64,000 bases of DNA from Muribaculaceae bacterium Isolate-037 (Harlan) (GCA_003762615.1 RIAZ01000003.1:186001-250000), one strand, 5' to 3'. Positions 48,822 through 60,100 are shown, counted from the stretch's first letter. Notes: generated by a model not told the origin, from the letters alone. Numbers and translations: made by a program.

Positions 48822-50405
48822 TTAGTTCGACGGATTGTGTGGCGTGGGTGGATAATCGACAGTGAAATGCAGACCACGGCTCTCTTTCCGTTCTCTTGCC
48901 TGGCGCATGATCAGGTATGCCACGTTGATCATGTTGCGCAGTTCGCACAGTTCGCGGCTCGGTTTGCTTACCTTGAACAGCTTCTCGGTCTCTTCATAGA
49001 GAATGTCGAGACGATTCCACGCACGGTCAAGGCGTAGGTCACTACGTACGATTCCAACGTAATATCCCATGATTTGGTTCACCTCCTTAGCACTTTGGGT
49101 GATAAGCACCATCTCTTCCGGGTGAGCTGTGCCCTCGTCGTTCCATTCCGGCACGTCGTTGCGGAAGTCATAACCGTCGATAGCCTCTGTGGCGTGGCGT
49201 GCGGCGGCATCGGCGTAGACCACCGCCTCGATAAGGGAGTTGCTGGCAAGACGGTTTCCGCCGTGCAGACCCGTGCAGCTGCACTCACCGAGGGCGTAGA
49301 GACGCTTGATTGAGGATTCGCCGTTGAGATCCACCTTTATGCCGCCGCAGAGATAGTGTGCAGCGGGGGCAACGGGTATCATATCTTTCGTGATGTCGAT
49401 TCCGAGGGATAGGCATTTCTCATAGATGTTGGGGAAATGGCGTTTTGTCTCCTCTGGGTCTTTGTGGGTGACGTCGAGGAATACGTGGTCCGAACCGTTC
49501 TGCTTCATCTCTGAGTCGATAGCACGAGCCACGATGTCGCGTGGCGCAAGCGAGAGGCGCGGGTCATATTTCTGCATGAACTCCTCTCCATCGAGATTCT
49601 TCAGGACTGCGCCATATCCGCGCATCGCCTCTGTGATAAGGAAAGAGGGGCGGTCGCCGGGATGATACAGGGCTGTCGGGTGGAATTGGATGAACTCCAT
49701 ATCTTTTACGGTGCCCTTGGCTCGATAGACCATTGCGATGCCGTCGCCGGTGGCGATCAGGGGATTGGTGGTGGTGGTGTAGACTGCACCGGTTCCTCCG
49801 GTTGCCATTACAGTGGCTTTTGCAAGAAATGTGTCGGTCTTTCCTGTTTCCTCATTTAGGATATATGCGCCGTAGCATGTTATGTCGGGGGTGCGTCGTG
49901 TGACGATCTTCCCCAGATGATGCTGTGTGATGATCTCGAGGGCGAAATGATGCTCGAAGATGTCGATGTTCGGATGGTTTCTCACCCGGTCAACGAGACT
50001 AAGCTGAATCTCCGCGCCGGTGTTGTCGGCATGGTGAAGAATCCGGAATTCACAGTGTCCCCCCTCACGATGCAGGTCGAAGGATCCATCCTCCTTCTTG
50101 TCGAAGTCCACTCCCCATCCGATCAGCTCTTTGATCTGTTCGGGAGCTTTTTTCACCACCTGTTCCACCGCATTGCGGTCGGATAGCCAGTCACCGGCTA
50201 TCATTGTGTCGTTGATGTGTTTGTCGAAATCGTCAACCTCAAGGTTAGTGACGCTTGCGATACCACCCTGAGCGAAATAGGTGTTTGCCTCATCGAGGGT
50301 GGTTTTGCAGATTATAGCCACGCGTCCTTTTTTGGCGGCTTTTAGAGCGAAGCTCATTCCGGCGATGCCGGAGCCGATCACAAGAAAATCATATCTGTAT
50401 ACCAT
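48822..50405 (-). CDS. nadB: L-aspartate oxidase
   Basis: The 527-residue flavoprotein begins VYRYDFLVIGSGIAGMSFALKAA, the FAD-binding GxGxxG. EANTYFAQGGIAS, HREGGHCEFRILH and GLHGGNRLASNSLIEAVVY are the flavin and substrate motifs of NadB. It oxidises aspartate to iminoaspartate for NAD synthesis. No nadA or nadC is next to it. The length is typical. Its promoter lies in the 250-bp gap to the right. Confidence 0.95.
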   Translation of the reverse strand: MVYRYDFLVIGSGIAGMSFALKAAKKGRVAIICKTTLDEANTYFAQGGIASVTNLEVDDFDKHINDTMIAGDWLSDRNAVEQVVKKAPEQIKELIGWGVDFDKKEDGSFDLHREGGHCEFRILHHADNTGAEIQLSLVDRVRNHPNIDIFEHHFALEIITQHHLGKIVTRRTPDITCYGAYILNEETGKTDTFLAKATVMATGGTGAVYTTTTNPLIATGDGIAMVYRAKGTVKDMEFIQFHPTALYHPGDRPSFLITEAMRGYGAVLKNLDGEEFMQKYDPRLSLAPRDIVARAIDSEMKQNGSDHVFLDVTHKDPEETKRHFPNIYEKCLSLGIDITKDMIPVAPAAHYLCGGIKVDLNGESSIKRLYALGECSCTGLHGGNRLASNSLIEAVVYADAAARHATEAIDGYDFRNDVPEWNDEGTAHPEEMVLITQSAKEVNQIMGYYVGIVRSDLRLDRAWNRLDILYEETEKLFKVSKPSRELCELRNMINVAYLIMRQARERKESRGLHFTVDYPPTPHNPSN

Positions 50406-50579
50406 AGTCAGATAATTACGTCGTTAGCCCGATATGCGGGCAAGTTAGAGGCGAGCGTCGCAACCAAAAGATTCCGGCGTTTGCTTATCGTTTGCATTAT
50501 TATGCAGCAAAATTAATAAAAATCTTTAAACCCACAAAGATACATTCCGATTACGAGTAGCCGATGTATATAAAAATGA

Positions 50580-50612
50580 CGGAAATTCCAATATGTTGTG
50601 ATGGAATTTCCG
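50580..50612 (-). terminator. Terminator downstream of the small 50.7-kb gene
   Basis: CGGAAATTCCA and TGGAATTTCCG form a perfect 11-bp stem with an 11-nt loop; on the minus strand it is followed by TCATTTTTA. Confidence 0.75.
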
Positions 50613-50655
50613 CCATGTTTTTGAAATACTACGAAATGTCAGACGTTGTTGAACG

Positions 50656-50973
50656 TCAGGCGGAGAATGCGGCGTTTGAGTCGAGCTTTGTACTCGACAT
50701 CTTCACCTGGATCTGGCGTAGGGCGTCTTTCTTTAGTTTCTCCAAGTTTATGGTGTCAAGACCTGGATAACCCCATTCGCTTCCTTCCGGCTCCTCAACG
50801 TGAGGGGTGAGTACTGCCTCGCATTTAGCTGCGGGTAATTTCTCCTTCACGTAGTCATAGACTGCATCTTTGATTCTTTTGAACTCGGAAGATTTTTCAA
50901 ACTCCTCAAGGCTTCCGTCAAAATGGACGGAATATTTGTCGGAGTCTCCAAAACTGATGATAAATGCTTTCAT
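50656..50973 (-). CDS. Small conserved-looking hypothetical protein
   Basis: The start at 50973 (MKAFIISFGDSDKYSVHFDG) gives 105 residues. A longer frame upstream seems non-coding. The N terminus is a beta strand, the middle a helix (SSEFKRIKDAVYDYVKEKL), and the C terminus has the basic LEKLKKDALRQIQVKMSS. No family was recognised. It resembles small cytoplasmic Bacteroidales proteins. Monocistronic, with the terminator at 50580. Confidence 0.7.
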   Translation of the reverse strand: MKAFIISFGDSDKYSVHFDGSLEEFEKSSEFKRIKDAVYDYVKEKLPAAKCEAVLTPHVEEPEGSEWGYPGLDTINLEKLKKDALRQIQVKMSSTKLDSNAAFSA

Positions 50974-51259
50974 AATAAATGTCTGATTAAGAGAAGTCAT
51001 ACAGACTTCAGATGAAAAAGAGGTGACAAATGCCACCCTTAATCCGGCGGGCGTTTTAAAAGATAACGCCTCATCCCGCCTCCCGGTTCACGAAGACACA
51101 TAATCATTGCAGACAGTATTATTCTATAGTAAGCATCTTTATGGAAGGTCGGCAGAAAAATCAGCATAAATGATTAAATGCTAAAAAGGTTTTATTTTTA
51201 CAATATATAATGAAAAAATACGTTATAATAATATTATTAACTTTATATCATAAATTGTC

Positions 51260-51898
51260 ATGAAAAAAAATTATTTGCTTATTGCTGTCTGTATTCCCTT
51301 AATTGCATCACTGTTGTGTGCTTGCGCTGACTCAGACTCTGTTGAGAAGTTTGCACCAATTCCTTCAGAAAAAATTGAGGCTATGTTTTTGGAAGCCGGT
51401 TTTGTTCCTGTCAATGTAAATAAAGACTCTATTGGTCAGACATATTTGGAAATAACCTCTGAAAAGCAGGCTTATGCAGTGTTGCAACAATTAGACGATG
51501 CTATGAATCTGTATGGATATTTATCTACTCGCGCAGGTTATACGACAGTTAATATGACTAAGACAAGACTTAAGGGAGGAGAATATCAATATGCTTTTCA
51601 ATGCTATAAGATGGATGTTACATTCAGGGGGGGTGAGTTTCTTTCAGGAAGAATTAATCCGGAATATATAGAAGTAAATGGATATGGGATAACTCCTCCA
51701 GGTCTTACAGGTAGAGATTATTCTGTAAGTTATGAATACCGGAATGGTTATAATTGCATAATAATCCATGCAAACTTTGAATTTGGATTAAATGTTGGAG
51801 GTAATAAGCTTGTTGGATATTCATTTATCATGGGTTATGAATGTTATATTATTGATACGGATAGAGTTGCGGTAAGAGTGATTGAAAAAAGATTTTAA
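51260..51898 (+). CDS. AT-rich lipoprotein of unknown function
   Basis: The 212-residue protein has a lipobox (LIASLLCACADS). The mature part shows alternating beta strands (VNKDSIGQTYLEITSEKQ, YSVSYEYRNGYNCIIIHANFEFGLNVGG). No catalytic motif is seen. The gene is more AT-rich than the flanking nadB and sigma factor genes, which suggests recent transfer. It is followed after 17 bp by a small membrane protein gene. Confidence 0.65.
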   Translation: MKKNYLLIAVCIPLIASLLCACADSDSVEKFAPIPSEKIEAMFLEAGFVPVNVNKDSIGQTYLEITSEKQAYAVLQQLDDAMNLYGYLSTRAGYTTVNMTKTRLKGGEYQYAFQCYKMDVTFRGGEFLSGRINPEYIEVNGYGITPPGLTGRDYSVSYEYRNGYNCIIIHANFEFGLNVGGNKLVGYSFIMGYECYIIDTDRVAVRVIEKRF

Positions 51899-51915
51899 TT
51901 AAATAATAAAGTGCT

Positions 51916-52128
51916 ATGGAATTTGGAGTTTCTTTTACACTATTATTTGGATTACTTGCGATAGCATGGTTCATTCTTCCACCCTTTATCTGTCTGCGTT
52001 TGGTAAATAGGAATGATGGACTTGACTATATGCAGCGTTGGCTGTGGGTGATTCTCAGTTTCATAATGGGCTGGATTGGTTTGCTTATTTATATCGCTGT
52101 CTATCACAAAAAAAACCGGATGGATTGA
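51916..52128 (+). CDS. Small two-helix membrane protein
   Basis: The 70-residue protein has two hydrophobic helices (LLFGLLAIAWFILPPFICL and LWVILSFIMGWIGLLIYIAVY) around a hydrophilic loop, ending in Lys/Arg. It resembles small inner-membrane proteins of the superinfection-immunity (Imm_superinfect-like) type, with YMQRWLWVILSFIMGWIGLLIYIAVY, but this is only a pattern similarity. It follows the lipoprotein gene. Confidence 0.6.
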   Translation: MEFGVSFTLLFGLLAIAWFILPPFICLRLVNRNDGLDYMQRWLWVILSFIMGWIGLLIYIAVYHKKNRMD

Positions 52129-52162
52129 CCAGACGACCGTTTCATGCCGATTTCGGATGATT

Positions 52163-52726
52163 TCAGCTGAGTATCTTTATGGCAAGGATGAGTTCAGGGC
52201 TTATGCCGAAGATATCACGTAGCCGGGTGATGAGCCTTGCCTTACGTTTCTTTATGGTGATTTCTGCCACACCGAGACGTGCGGCTATTTCCGGATTGCG
52301 TAGCCCCTCCTCAAAACTTAGGTTGAAGATCTGACGCAGTTCCGGCGGCAATGTGGCTATTGCGTTGAATAGGCGGGTGCGTGTCTCCACCTCGATATAG
52401 TCGGTCATCACATCCCTTGTGAGCATTGATGGGTTGAACGTCTCATTAAGATAATTCCCTTTCGCATTCTCCTTTCGGATGAGAGAAATCGCACGGTTGC
52501 GTATACAGGTTATGATGAAGGCTTTCCATTGGGCGGCAGATGAAAATGATTCCGCATTGAGATATGCCTTTTCCACAGCATCCTGCACAAGATCTTCCGC
52601 TGTTGTGACATCATTACCTGACAGTCGAGATGATGCGTATATGAGCAAGTCAGGGTAGAGATAAGAATAGAAATCATCTATCTTTCCTCTACAGAAATTC
52701 AGAAATATCTCATCAGTCCAGTTCAT
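52163..52726 (-). CDS. ECF-type RNA polymerase sigma factor
   Basis: The 187-residue protein has sigma region 2 (DDFYSYLYPDLLIYASSRL, TAEDLVQDAVEKAYLNAESF, WKAFIITCIRNRAISLIRK) and region 4 (LPPELRQIFNLSFEEGLRNPEIAARLGVAEITIKKRKARLI). Such sigma factors in Bacteroidetes pair with FecR-type anti-sigma proteins. The likely partner is encoded at 55920, in the SusC operon, on the other strand. It would activate that operon on signal from the receptor. Confidence 0.9.
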   Translation of the reverse strand: MNWTDEIFLNFCRGKIDDFYSYLYPDLLIYASSRLSGNDVTTAEDLVQDAVEKAYLNAESFSSAAQWKAFIITCIRNRAISLIRKENAKGNYLNETFNPSMLTRDVMTDYIEVETRTRLFNAIATLPPELRQIFNLSFEEGLRNPEIAARLGVAEITIKKRKARLITRLRDIFGISPELILAIKILS

Positions 52727-52857
52727 TTTGCATTGTGCCGGAATCCTTGCAATGGTTTGTTGACTTTGCGAAGATACAACATTTCATATTCATAAGCAAG
52801 CAAATAGAGTTAAAATGAAAAAAGAGAGGGCAACATTATTGTATTCGGGAGAATGAA

Positions 52858-52895
52858 AAGAGCACGACCATGGGTTGATGAATGGTCGTGCTCTT
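52858..52895 (-). terminator. Terminator after the secreted repeat protein gene
   Basis: AAGAGCACGACCAT and ATGGTCGTGCTCTT form a perfect 14-bp stem with a 10-nt loop; on the minus strand TTTTC follows. Confidence 0.8.
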
Positions 52896-52951
52896 GTTGT
52901 CTTATCCTAAGCCGGATATATGAAAGTCCATTACATGGGTGAGATAAGGTG

Positions 52952-54280
52952 TCATTTCACGATTTTTGAAACCTCACCATTCTTGACAAGGATATATATA
53001 CCTTTATCGGGATTGATCATTCTGCGTCCCTGAAGGTCATAATATACAGCCTCGGAATTATCTCCGGTCATGATACTCTCTACTCCGGAGTCTTCTGACG
53101 GGAGGAAAGATATTGATGCAGAGGTGTCGGATGTGGAGAAGTTAATGTCGTATTTACCTTCCGGCAATGCACTCTTGTAAGGCTTGCCATATATTCCCAT
53201 CATTCCGAATGGAGAATCTAATGATATTGTGTTGCCGAGCATTGGCACGAACATTGTGCTGAGACCGTAGGAGAAACCACCATCTTCGGTTGTCACGATG
53301 AACCCGTCTTCGGAGCAGGATTTTATATCAAAATTCTTCAGTGTGTAGGTGATGACTGTTTCTGAGATCATTTCGCCTGTCTCCTCATCCTCGTATGATG
53401 ACTCCTCTACAGAGCGGACGAATTTCACTCCATCCGTAGGATTCTCGATTCCGTTGAACCCAAGCAGATAGTAGACACTCTCATCTGCCGGGGTCTGATC
53501 CTCACAACGAAGAAATGAAATCATATTCAGACCGTTCATGGAGATGAAGTTGACGGTGTAATAACCGGGGGTAAGAGAGGATTGCACTGCATCCCCTGAA
53601 TTTTCAAGCGACGCGAACGGATTTTCATCAGTCACTTTATCAGACCGGGCAGCAGCACCTAAAAGGGTGTCGTCCTTTGAGTTCGCAACAAAGAAGCCAT
53701 CGGCACAATCTTCCACAAGAAACTTTGGATATGTGTAGATTACACCATCTTCCGACTCCTCTGCCACAAATATATTATCCTGCGATAATTCATCATTTCC
53801 GTTAAAGCCTATGAGATAATAGCTGATTGCTTCATCATCGTTATTAAGAGACTGGAACATCATTGTCCAAGACATGGGATCACCCTCTTCCTGCATACTT
53901 GCGAGAATCACCTTATACGTGCCGGCAGGAAGTTCGCAGTTGATGGCAGGTCCGTTTTCGGCAAGAGAGGTCATAGTGGCATACTGGTTTACCATATTGC
54001 TGAATCCGAAATCATTGTCAACATTGAATCCAAGTTTCAGCCCTTCCTCACCGATTGCGAAAAATCCATTCTGACATTCCGAGATTACGAAATTATCATT
54101 GATGAAACGGTAGATACCCTCATCTTCATCCTCTTCATTGCCGGGGACGTATGTCAGACGGTTGGATTCGGTAGCCTCGCTTTCTCCGTTGAAGCCGGAG
54201 AGATAGAAACCTGTCTGTGGTGGTGCCGCCATTGAAACGGCTGCACTCATAATGAGTGTGGAAAGTAGAAATTTTTTCAT
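52952..54280 (-). CDS. Secreted protein with three repeats and T9SS-like C-terminal sorting domain
   Basis: The start at 54280 (MKKFLLSTLIMSAAVSMA) provides a signal peptide; 442 residues. Three repeats of about 110 residues each begin with a Y-L-x-GFNG motif (FYLSGFNG, YYLIGFNG, YYLLGFNG) and include an acidic stretch and an x-F-x-I/V-x-x-C-x-x-GF segment. The C terminus (AVYYDLQGRRMINPDKGIYILVKNG) resembles sorting domains of type IX-secreted proteins in this phylum. It may be a surface or released binding protein. Function unknown. It lies between the sigma factor and the TlpA gene. Confidence 0.7.
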   Translation of the reverse strand: MKKFLLSTLIMSAAVSMAAPPQTGFYLSGFNGESEATESNRLTYVPGNEEDEDEGIYRFINDNFVISECQNGFFAIGEEGLKLGFNVDNDFGFSNMVNQYATMTSLAENGPAINCELPAGTYKVILASMQEEGDPMSWTMMFQSLNNDDEAISYYLIGFNGNDELSQDNIFVAEESEDGVIYTYPKFLVEDCADGFFVANSKDDTLLGAAARSDKVTDENPFASLENSGDAVQSSLTPGYYTVNFISMNGLNMISFLRCEDQTPADESVYYLLGFNGIENPTDGVKFVRSVEESSYEDEETGEMISETVITYTLKNFDIKSCSEDGFIVTTEDGGFSYGLSTMFVPMLGNTISLDSPFGMMGIYGKPYKSALPEGKYDINFSTSDTSASISFLPSEDSGVESIMTGDNSEAVYYDLQGRRMINPDKGIYILVKNGEVSKIVK

Positions 54281-54478
54281 AAAATATTTAGTTAGACTTA
54301 AAAATATTCTTGTTAAAAACCTGTCAGTATGATTCGGTTTTAATATATACGCAAACCAAGTGAAACGGTATACGGGAAAATAAAGAAAAAATGAAAAATA
54401 AAAATTTGTCGTAGTCATGGTATACCAAATATAGGTGGTTGCGTATCTTTATAAAAACATTATTAAACGAAATTCTAT

Positions 54479-55906
54479 ATGAACTTTACAACTTTCAGCA
54501 CGATTGGCAGTGCGATTGGTAAGACTGTCGGACTCAGTGTAGTGGCTTCATTGCTTATGACGGCATGCTCGTCGACCGAAACAAAGGATCCGTTCACCGG
54601 CATACTGAAAACGGATGCGGTAAACGACATGATGTATAATTATGCACCGGATCATGATTTTATGAATATGACGACCATACCGGTAGTGCCGGATTCCACA
54701 GGTCATTTCACTTTCCCGGATTCATTAGTGCTTGATGACGGAATACGCATTCAGCTTCTTGCGGATAATGATTATTTCGGCATTTATCTTGAAAAGGGGA
54801 AAAGCGTGGAGGGCACCATCACTCAGGATGCCAACGGAAAACTTATCATGACTTTTGAAGGGGATAATGCCGATATCAACACATATTACAATGCACTTTG
54901 CCAGGCATTTGATACGATGAAATATTTCTCACCAGATCCGGGGGAGGGTCCATCACTTGATGAATATTTCGCTCTTCTTGAGAAAGAGCATGATAATGTT
55001 GTGTCGCTCCTTCCTACCATCAAGGATGAGGAGACTCGTAAGTTTTATGAGAAGATGACCGACAGGATGTATACTTGGACAAAGATTCGCCTTATCATGG
55101 ATCGTGATTATGAGAGTAACACCGACGTGAGGGAGGATCCTGAATTTGTGTCGCTCGTGGAGACTATTGATCCCAATGATGACCTGAGTCTTGAATGCAC
55201 ACTCATCTTCCCATGGCTTACCATGCAGTCAAAAAGCGATCAGAACGATCAGCTTGCCAACAATATAGAGCAGCTTCACATCGTTGATAAGCAGATCACC
55301 AATGCCAACACGCGCAAGGTGATGATGAACCAGCTTGCATTTAATTATTTCTCATACGGACAGCCTACGCAGGAGCAGGCAGAGACGTATATGAAGGAAT
55401 ATGAGAAGATTGCATCCGCTTATCCCGATCTCGTGGAGCGTTATAAGTTGCGCCAGTCAAGCATAAAGGAGATAAAGGCGGGGGATGCCTTACCTTCCGA
55501 CCCGATGCTGAAGACTCCCGATGGCAAGACTCTCCGTCTTTCCGACCTAAAGGGTAAGGTTACTTATATCGATTTCTGGGCTACGTGGTGCGGTCCATGC
55601 TGCAAGCAGATTCCGTTTATGGAGAAGTTGGTTGAGAAGATGAAGGGGAATAAGGATGTGGCCTTTGTCAGTATCTCCTCTGATACGGATGAGGCTGCAT
55701 GGAAGAAGAAACTTGCTAAGGATAATCCGGAATGGGCACAATATATATTCGATGGAGCAGATGGCGACACATTCTTCACACAGATGGGAATAAACGGAAT
55801 ACCGCGGTTCTTGATACTCAATGCCGACGGCACAATAGCCGTTGCAGATGCGTTGCGCCCGTCAGATGAGGGGGTAGAGGCTCAGATTCTGGGTTGCATA
55901 CATTGA
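54479..55906 (+). CDS. TlpA/ResA-like thioredoxin-fold lipoprotein
   Basis: The 475-residue protein has a lipobox-containing signal (ASLLMTACSST). A DUF4369-like beta-rich N domain (about 35-130), a helical middle and a C-terminal thioredoxin fold with FWATWCGPC (W370-C374) and INGIPRFLILNADG (cis-Pro) follow. An extra Cys follows the CGPC motif. It would act as periplasmic disulfide reductase. Placed 14 bp before fecR, it is the first gene of the TlpA-FecR-SusC-SusD operon, unusual for a polysaccharide locus. Confidence 0.85.
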   Translation: MNFTTFSTIGSAIGKTVGLSVVASLLMTACSSTETKDPFTGILKTDAVNDMMYNYAPDHDFMNMTTIPVVPDSTGHFTFPDSLVLDDGIRIQLLADNDYFGIYLEKGKSVEGTITQDANGKLIMTFEGDNADINTYYNALCQAFDTMKYFSPDPGEGPSLDEYFALLEKEHDNVVSLLPTIKDEETRKFYEKMTDRMYTWTKIRLIMDRDYESNTDVREDPEFVSLVETIDPNDDLSLECTLIFPWLTMQSKSDQNDQLANNIEQLHIVDKQITNANTRKVMMNQLAFNYFSYGQPTQEQAETYMKEYEKIASAYPDLVERYKLRQSSIKEIKAGDALPSDPMLKTPDGKTLRLSDLKGKVTYIDFWATWCGPCCKQIPFMEKLVEKMKGNKDVAFVSISSDTDEAAWKKKLAKDNPEWAQYIFDGADGDTFFTQMGINGIPRFLILNADGTIAVADALRPSDEGVEAQILGCIH

Positions 55907-55919
55907 TTTTATAATATTT

Positions 55920-57077
55920 ATGGATCAGACGGAAAGAATCATATATCTTTTAACCCGGCGCCTGTCGTCGCCTCTCACGGAAGATGAGATAAAAGAGTTG
56001 GAGGCATGGATGTCGGAGAATCCGGAGGTCAGGGAGGCGTTGTCACAACGTCTCTCTGATCCGTCGCTTCTCGGGGAATACTGGCGTAAGCGGTCGCTTG
56101 TCGATACCGGTCGTCCGCTGGCAGATATGCAGGAAAGACTCGGGCTCTCATCGCGCAATCGTCGTTTCGGATATGCTGTCCTTGGTGCGACTGTGTCGGC
56201 AGCGGCTATCATTGCCCTGATTTGGTTGCCATTATCGCGTGATAAGGATATGGTGCCAGTTTCAGTTGTCAAGCAACAAAGTCTGTCGGTAATATCGCTC
56301 GACAGCATACGTCCGGGAGAGACGCTTGCGTATCTTGACAACGGCGAGGATAAGATTCCTGTCGAGTCATCATCACGCGGGCTTCCCGTCGCTGCCTTAA
56401 AGAAACAGGGTAATATAAAGAATGGTCCGATAGTCTTGGAAGTGCCGCGAGGAGGAGAGTTTATCGTAGTTCTTGAAGACAGCACCAAAGTATGGCTCAA
56501 TTCTGCCAGTACCCTTACATATCCCGAGAATTTCTCATCCGGCGCACGTCGTGTAGAGGTGTCGGGTGAGGCATACTTCTCAGTTACCAAACAGCCTGAC
56601 GGCTCACCCTTCTATGTCACTACCGCCGGACAGGAAGTGTGTGTCTATGGCACGGAGTTTAATATACGGTCATATCCGGAGGAGAAATCGGTGTTCACTT
56701 CATTGTGCAGTGGTGCAGTAGGTCTTCGCAGGCTTGATGGAGCAGGTGGAGAATTGAAACTTTCACCCGGGAATCAGGCTGTGTTCGATAAGGAGTCGAT
56801 GAGGGCTGAGGTCAGAAATGTGGATATAGAGATAGTGACCGGTTGGCGAAACGGTCGTTTCGTATTCCACGAGCAGACGCTCCGTCAGATCATGTATGAC
56901 CTCGGAAGATGGTATGATTTTGATTTTGAATTTGCCGAACAGGAATTGGAGGAGATGGTTTTCATGGGCAGCATACCCCGCTATAGCGATTTCTCCACGG
57001 CTATGATGATACTTGAGAAAATAGGAGGGATCTCTTTCACAGTCAACGACGGCAAGATACTGGTTAAACGAAAATAG
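55920..57077 (+). CDS. FecR-family anti-sigma factor
   Basis: The 385-residue protein has an N-terminal cytoplasmic helical region (residues 1-78, EDEIKELEAWMSENPEVREALSQ), one transmembrane helix (about 79-102), and a periplasmic FecR domain (VLEVPRGGEFIVVLEDSTKVWLNSASTLTYPENF, VEVSGEAYFSV). A C-terminal DUF4974-like region follows (FVFHEQTLRQIMYDLGRWYDFDFEF). It binds an ECF sigma factor, probably that at 52163, and receives the signal from the STN domain of the SusC protein encoded next. Confidence 0.92.
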   Translation: MDQTERIIYLLTRRLSSPLTEDEIKELEAWMSENPEVREALSQRLSDPSLLGEYWRKRSLVDTGRPLADMQERLGLSSRNRRFGYAVLGATVSAAAIIALIWLPLSRDKDMVPVSVVKQQSLSVISLDSIRPGETLAYLDNGEDKIPVESSSRGLPVAALKKQGNIKNGPIVLEVPRGGEFIVVLEDSTKVWLNSASTLTYPENFSSGARRVEVSGEAYFSVTKQPDGSPFYVTTAGQEVCVYGTEFNIRSYPEEKSVFTSLCSGAVGLRRLDGAGGELKLSPGNQAVFDKESMRAEVRNVDIEIVTGWRNGRFVFHEQTLRQIMYDLGRWYDFDFEFAEQELEEMVFMGSIPRYSDFSTAMMILEKIGGISFTVNDGKILVKRK

Positions 57078-57149
57078 ATTCCTGATTTTAACAAAGACGG
57101 AGGAATGACCTGATATTAGGTCAGCACCCGGAACTATCCCTATACATTT

Positions 57150-60100
57150 ATGAAGCAAATTAGTAGAATATCAGCAATAGTATTGATTGGCACAGGACTG
57201 TCGGTGAGTGCGTATGCGAAAAATCTCACACTTCATTTTCGAGATGTACCCATAGAGACGGTCATGAAGGAGATAAAGAAGCAGACCGGCTATGAATTCG
57301 TATATAAGAAAGGGTTGATTGATTCCGGCGATAAGGTCACGCTCAATCTTACTGATGTGCCGCTCGCGCAGGCTCTCAACCGAATATTTAATGAAGATAA
57401 CGGTTTGCAATATGAGATTGTGGACAAAAATATATTGTTGTCGGAATCTCCTGAGTCGGCACCATACTTCAAGCATTCTGTCTCCGGCGTGGTTACGGAC
57501 ACCTCGGGTGAGCCGCTTATCGGGGTGTCGGTTTTTGTAGAGGGCACCAAGAGCGGTGCTGCGACAGATATAGATGGACATTTCAGCGTAATTGTTGAGA
57601 AGGGTAATCCTAAGTTGCGTTTCTCATACGTCGGTAAGAAGACTAAATATGTTCCGGTCAAGCCGGGAGAGGATCTTCTGATGGTCACTCTTGAGGATGA
57701 GTCGCAGATAATGGAGGAGATCGTCGTGACCGGCTATCAGCAGATGAAACGCGAGAGTGCCACGGGATCATTCCAGACCATTAGCGCGGAGGATATGGCG
57801 AAACGCTATACCGGCGACATAACGTCGAATCTTGAGGGTCAGGTGCCCGGACTTGTATCATACGATAATGGTAACGGCAAGGGTATCACTATCCGTGGCA
57901 CCGGTTCGTTTCAGGCGAATACATCCCCGCTTGTAGTGGTGGACGGACTTCCGATAGAGGGGGGTATAGAATCGGTCAATCCCTACGAGGTGGATAATAT
58001 AACTATATTGAAGGATGCGGCGGCCGCCTCAATCTATGGCGCACGCGCATCTAACGGAGTGATTGTGATAACCACCAAAAAGGCTCGTGAAGAGAAGCTG
58101 ACGGTGGAATTTAATGCCGACGTGACGGTCAGCGAGAGGAATGACTACGGCTATATGCAATGGGCAAATGCCGCCGAGATGGTTGAGCTTGAAAGGTATA
58201 ACTTTAATTATCTGAATTCCCTATCTGACCGTTCGGCTTATAACTCTCTTCTTAATTACTATAAGACCGGCAGATCTCATAATATCTCCCCTGCCACTCT
58301 TCTTTTGCTTCGTCATGATTTGGGAGAATTGGATGATAGCTCGCTTGCCAATGGTCTGCGGACTTTGTCGGGGAATGACTATCGCAGGGAATGGCAGGAT
58401 GCCGTCGAGAGAGAGAAGATAGAGCAGCAATACAATCTTGCGATACGCTACAACGGACGTCAGATGTCGAACAGCCTTGTGGTGAATTATGCCACAGATA
58501 ATGCCGGACTTGTAAATGGTAGGAATGATTCCTTCATGCTTAATTATCGAGGAGAGTTCAAGGTCGGGAGTTTCCTGAATCTGTCCGCCGGACTGAATAT
58601 TGTCAGCGAGCGGTCAAAGGCTCCTCTATATGATTCGGAATGGGGAACAATCACGTCGTTCGCCCCCTATATGACTATGTATGATCAGCAGGGTGTCACC
58701 ATCCCTATGCAGGCAGGGTTCCAACTTGATAATCCGATTCTTAAGGAGGAATCCTACGGATTTAAGAGTGCCGGTTATAACCAGCGGGAGGAGCTTGGCT
58801 TGAGCACACAGCGCATACGACGCACTAATCTTCGTCCTTGGATTAATGCCCGTGTCAACATTCTTGACGGATGGACTGCCACAGCTCAATTCCAATATGA
58901 GGATATATATTACAAGAGTGATGCGCTCAGGAATGCGGATTCCTATACGATGCGTTCGATGTATAATACCTATACGGCTGAAGATAAATCCACCGGACGG
59001 ATACTACATCATATTCCTGACGGGGGGATGTTGGGCACCAAGACCTCGGAGGGTGCGTTTTATACTTTCCGAGCACAGACAGATTATTCCAATACCTTCC
59101 TGGATAAGCATGAGATCACAGCCACAGCCGGTTTTGAATTTCGTGAGCAACATGAGAAGACCTACGGGAATGTGATGATGGGATATGATGATGCTACCCA
59201 GACCAACAGCAACTATCTCATGAATTGGGGATTACTGAAGGAGATGGAGGGGTCGGCAGGTGTGCTTGGTCCGGATTATCCGATGTATGGCGCGCCTGAG
59301 AGTGACAATTTCTTTACCGGAGATATCCTTCACAGGTTCTATTCATTATATGCAATAGCCAATTACGTGTATGACTACCGTTATGCACTCTCTTTAAGCT
59401 GCCGTCTTGACAAGACTGATCTGTTTGGAGCTGACCCCAAGTTCCGTGGTCGTCCGCTTTGGAGTGTCGGTGGAAGCTGGAACCTTCACAATGAGAAGTT
59501 TATGCGTGAGGCTACGTGGATAACCGCGCTCAAGCTGCGATTGTCATACGGATTGACGGGAAATATCGCACAGAATGTCTCCTCGCTGCTGACGGCAAAA
59601 GTGGATATCAATGATATCTACGGACAGAAATATGCCACACTCAATACTCCTCCCAATGACCAGTTGCGTTGGGAAAAGACTGCCTCATGGAATGCGGGCG
59701 TGGATTTCTCGTTCTGGGGAAGCCGGTTGGGCGGTTCGTTTGATTTCTATCGCAAGAGCGGTTCGGATCTCCTGACGGTGACAGACCTTGACCCCACAAC
59801 AGGATGGAGCCAGTTGACCATCAATAACGGTAAGATGGTGAATACGGGCGTTGAACTTCAGTTGAACGGTACTATCCTTGAGGCATTGACTCCGGAAGCG
59901 TTTGGCTTTGACCTTGGCTTCAATATCGCCTATAACCATAATAAGGTGACGAAAGTAGATCATCTTCCGGCTACCGGTTCGGAGGCGTTGTTAACCTCTA
60001 CCCTTCATAAAGGTTATCCTGTCAACTCCCTATTCAGCTATGATTTCGCCGGAATGGTGAAGGATGGCGATATGCAGTATTTTTCATGGCGCGATCATAA

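Noticed and set aside
48808..48948. Longer S41 protease start
   Set aside because: It would remove the signal peptide from the N terminus and overlap nadB.
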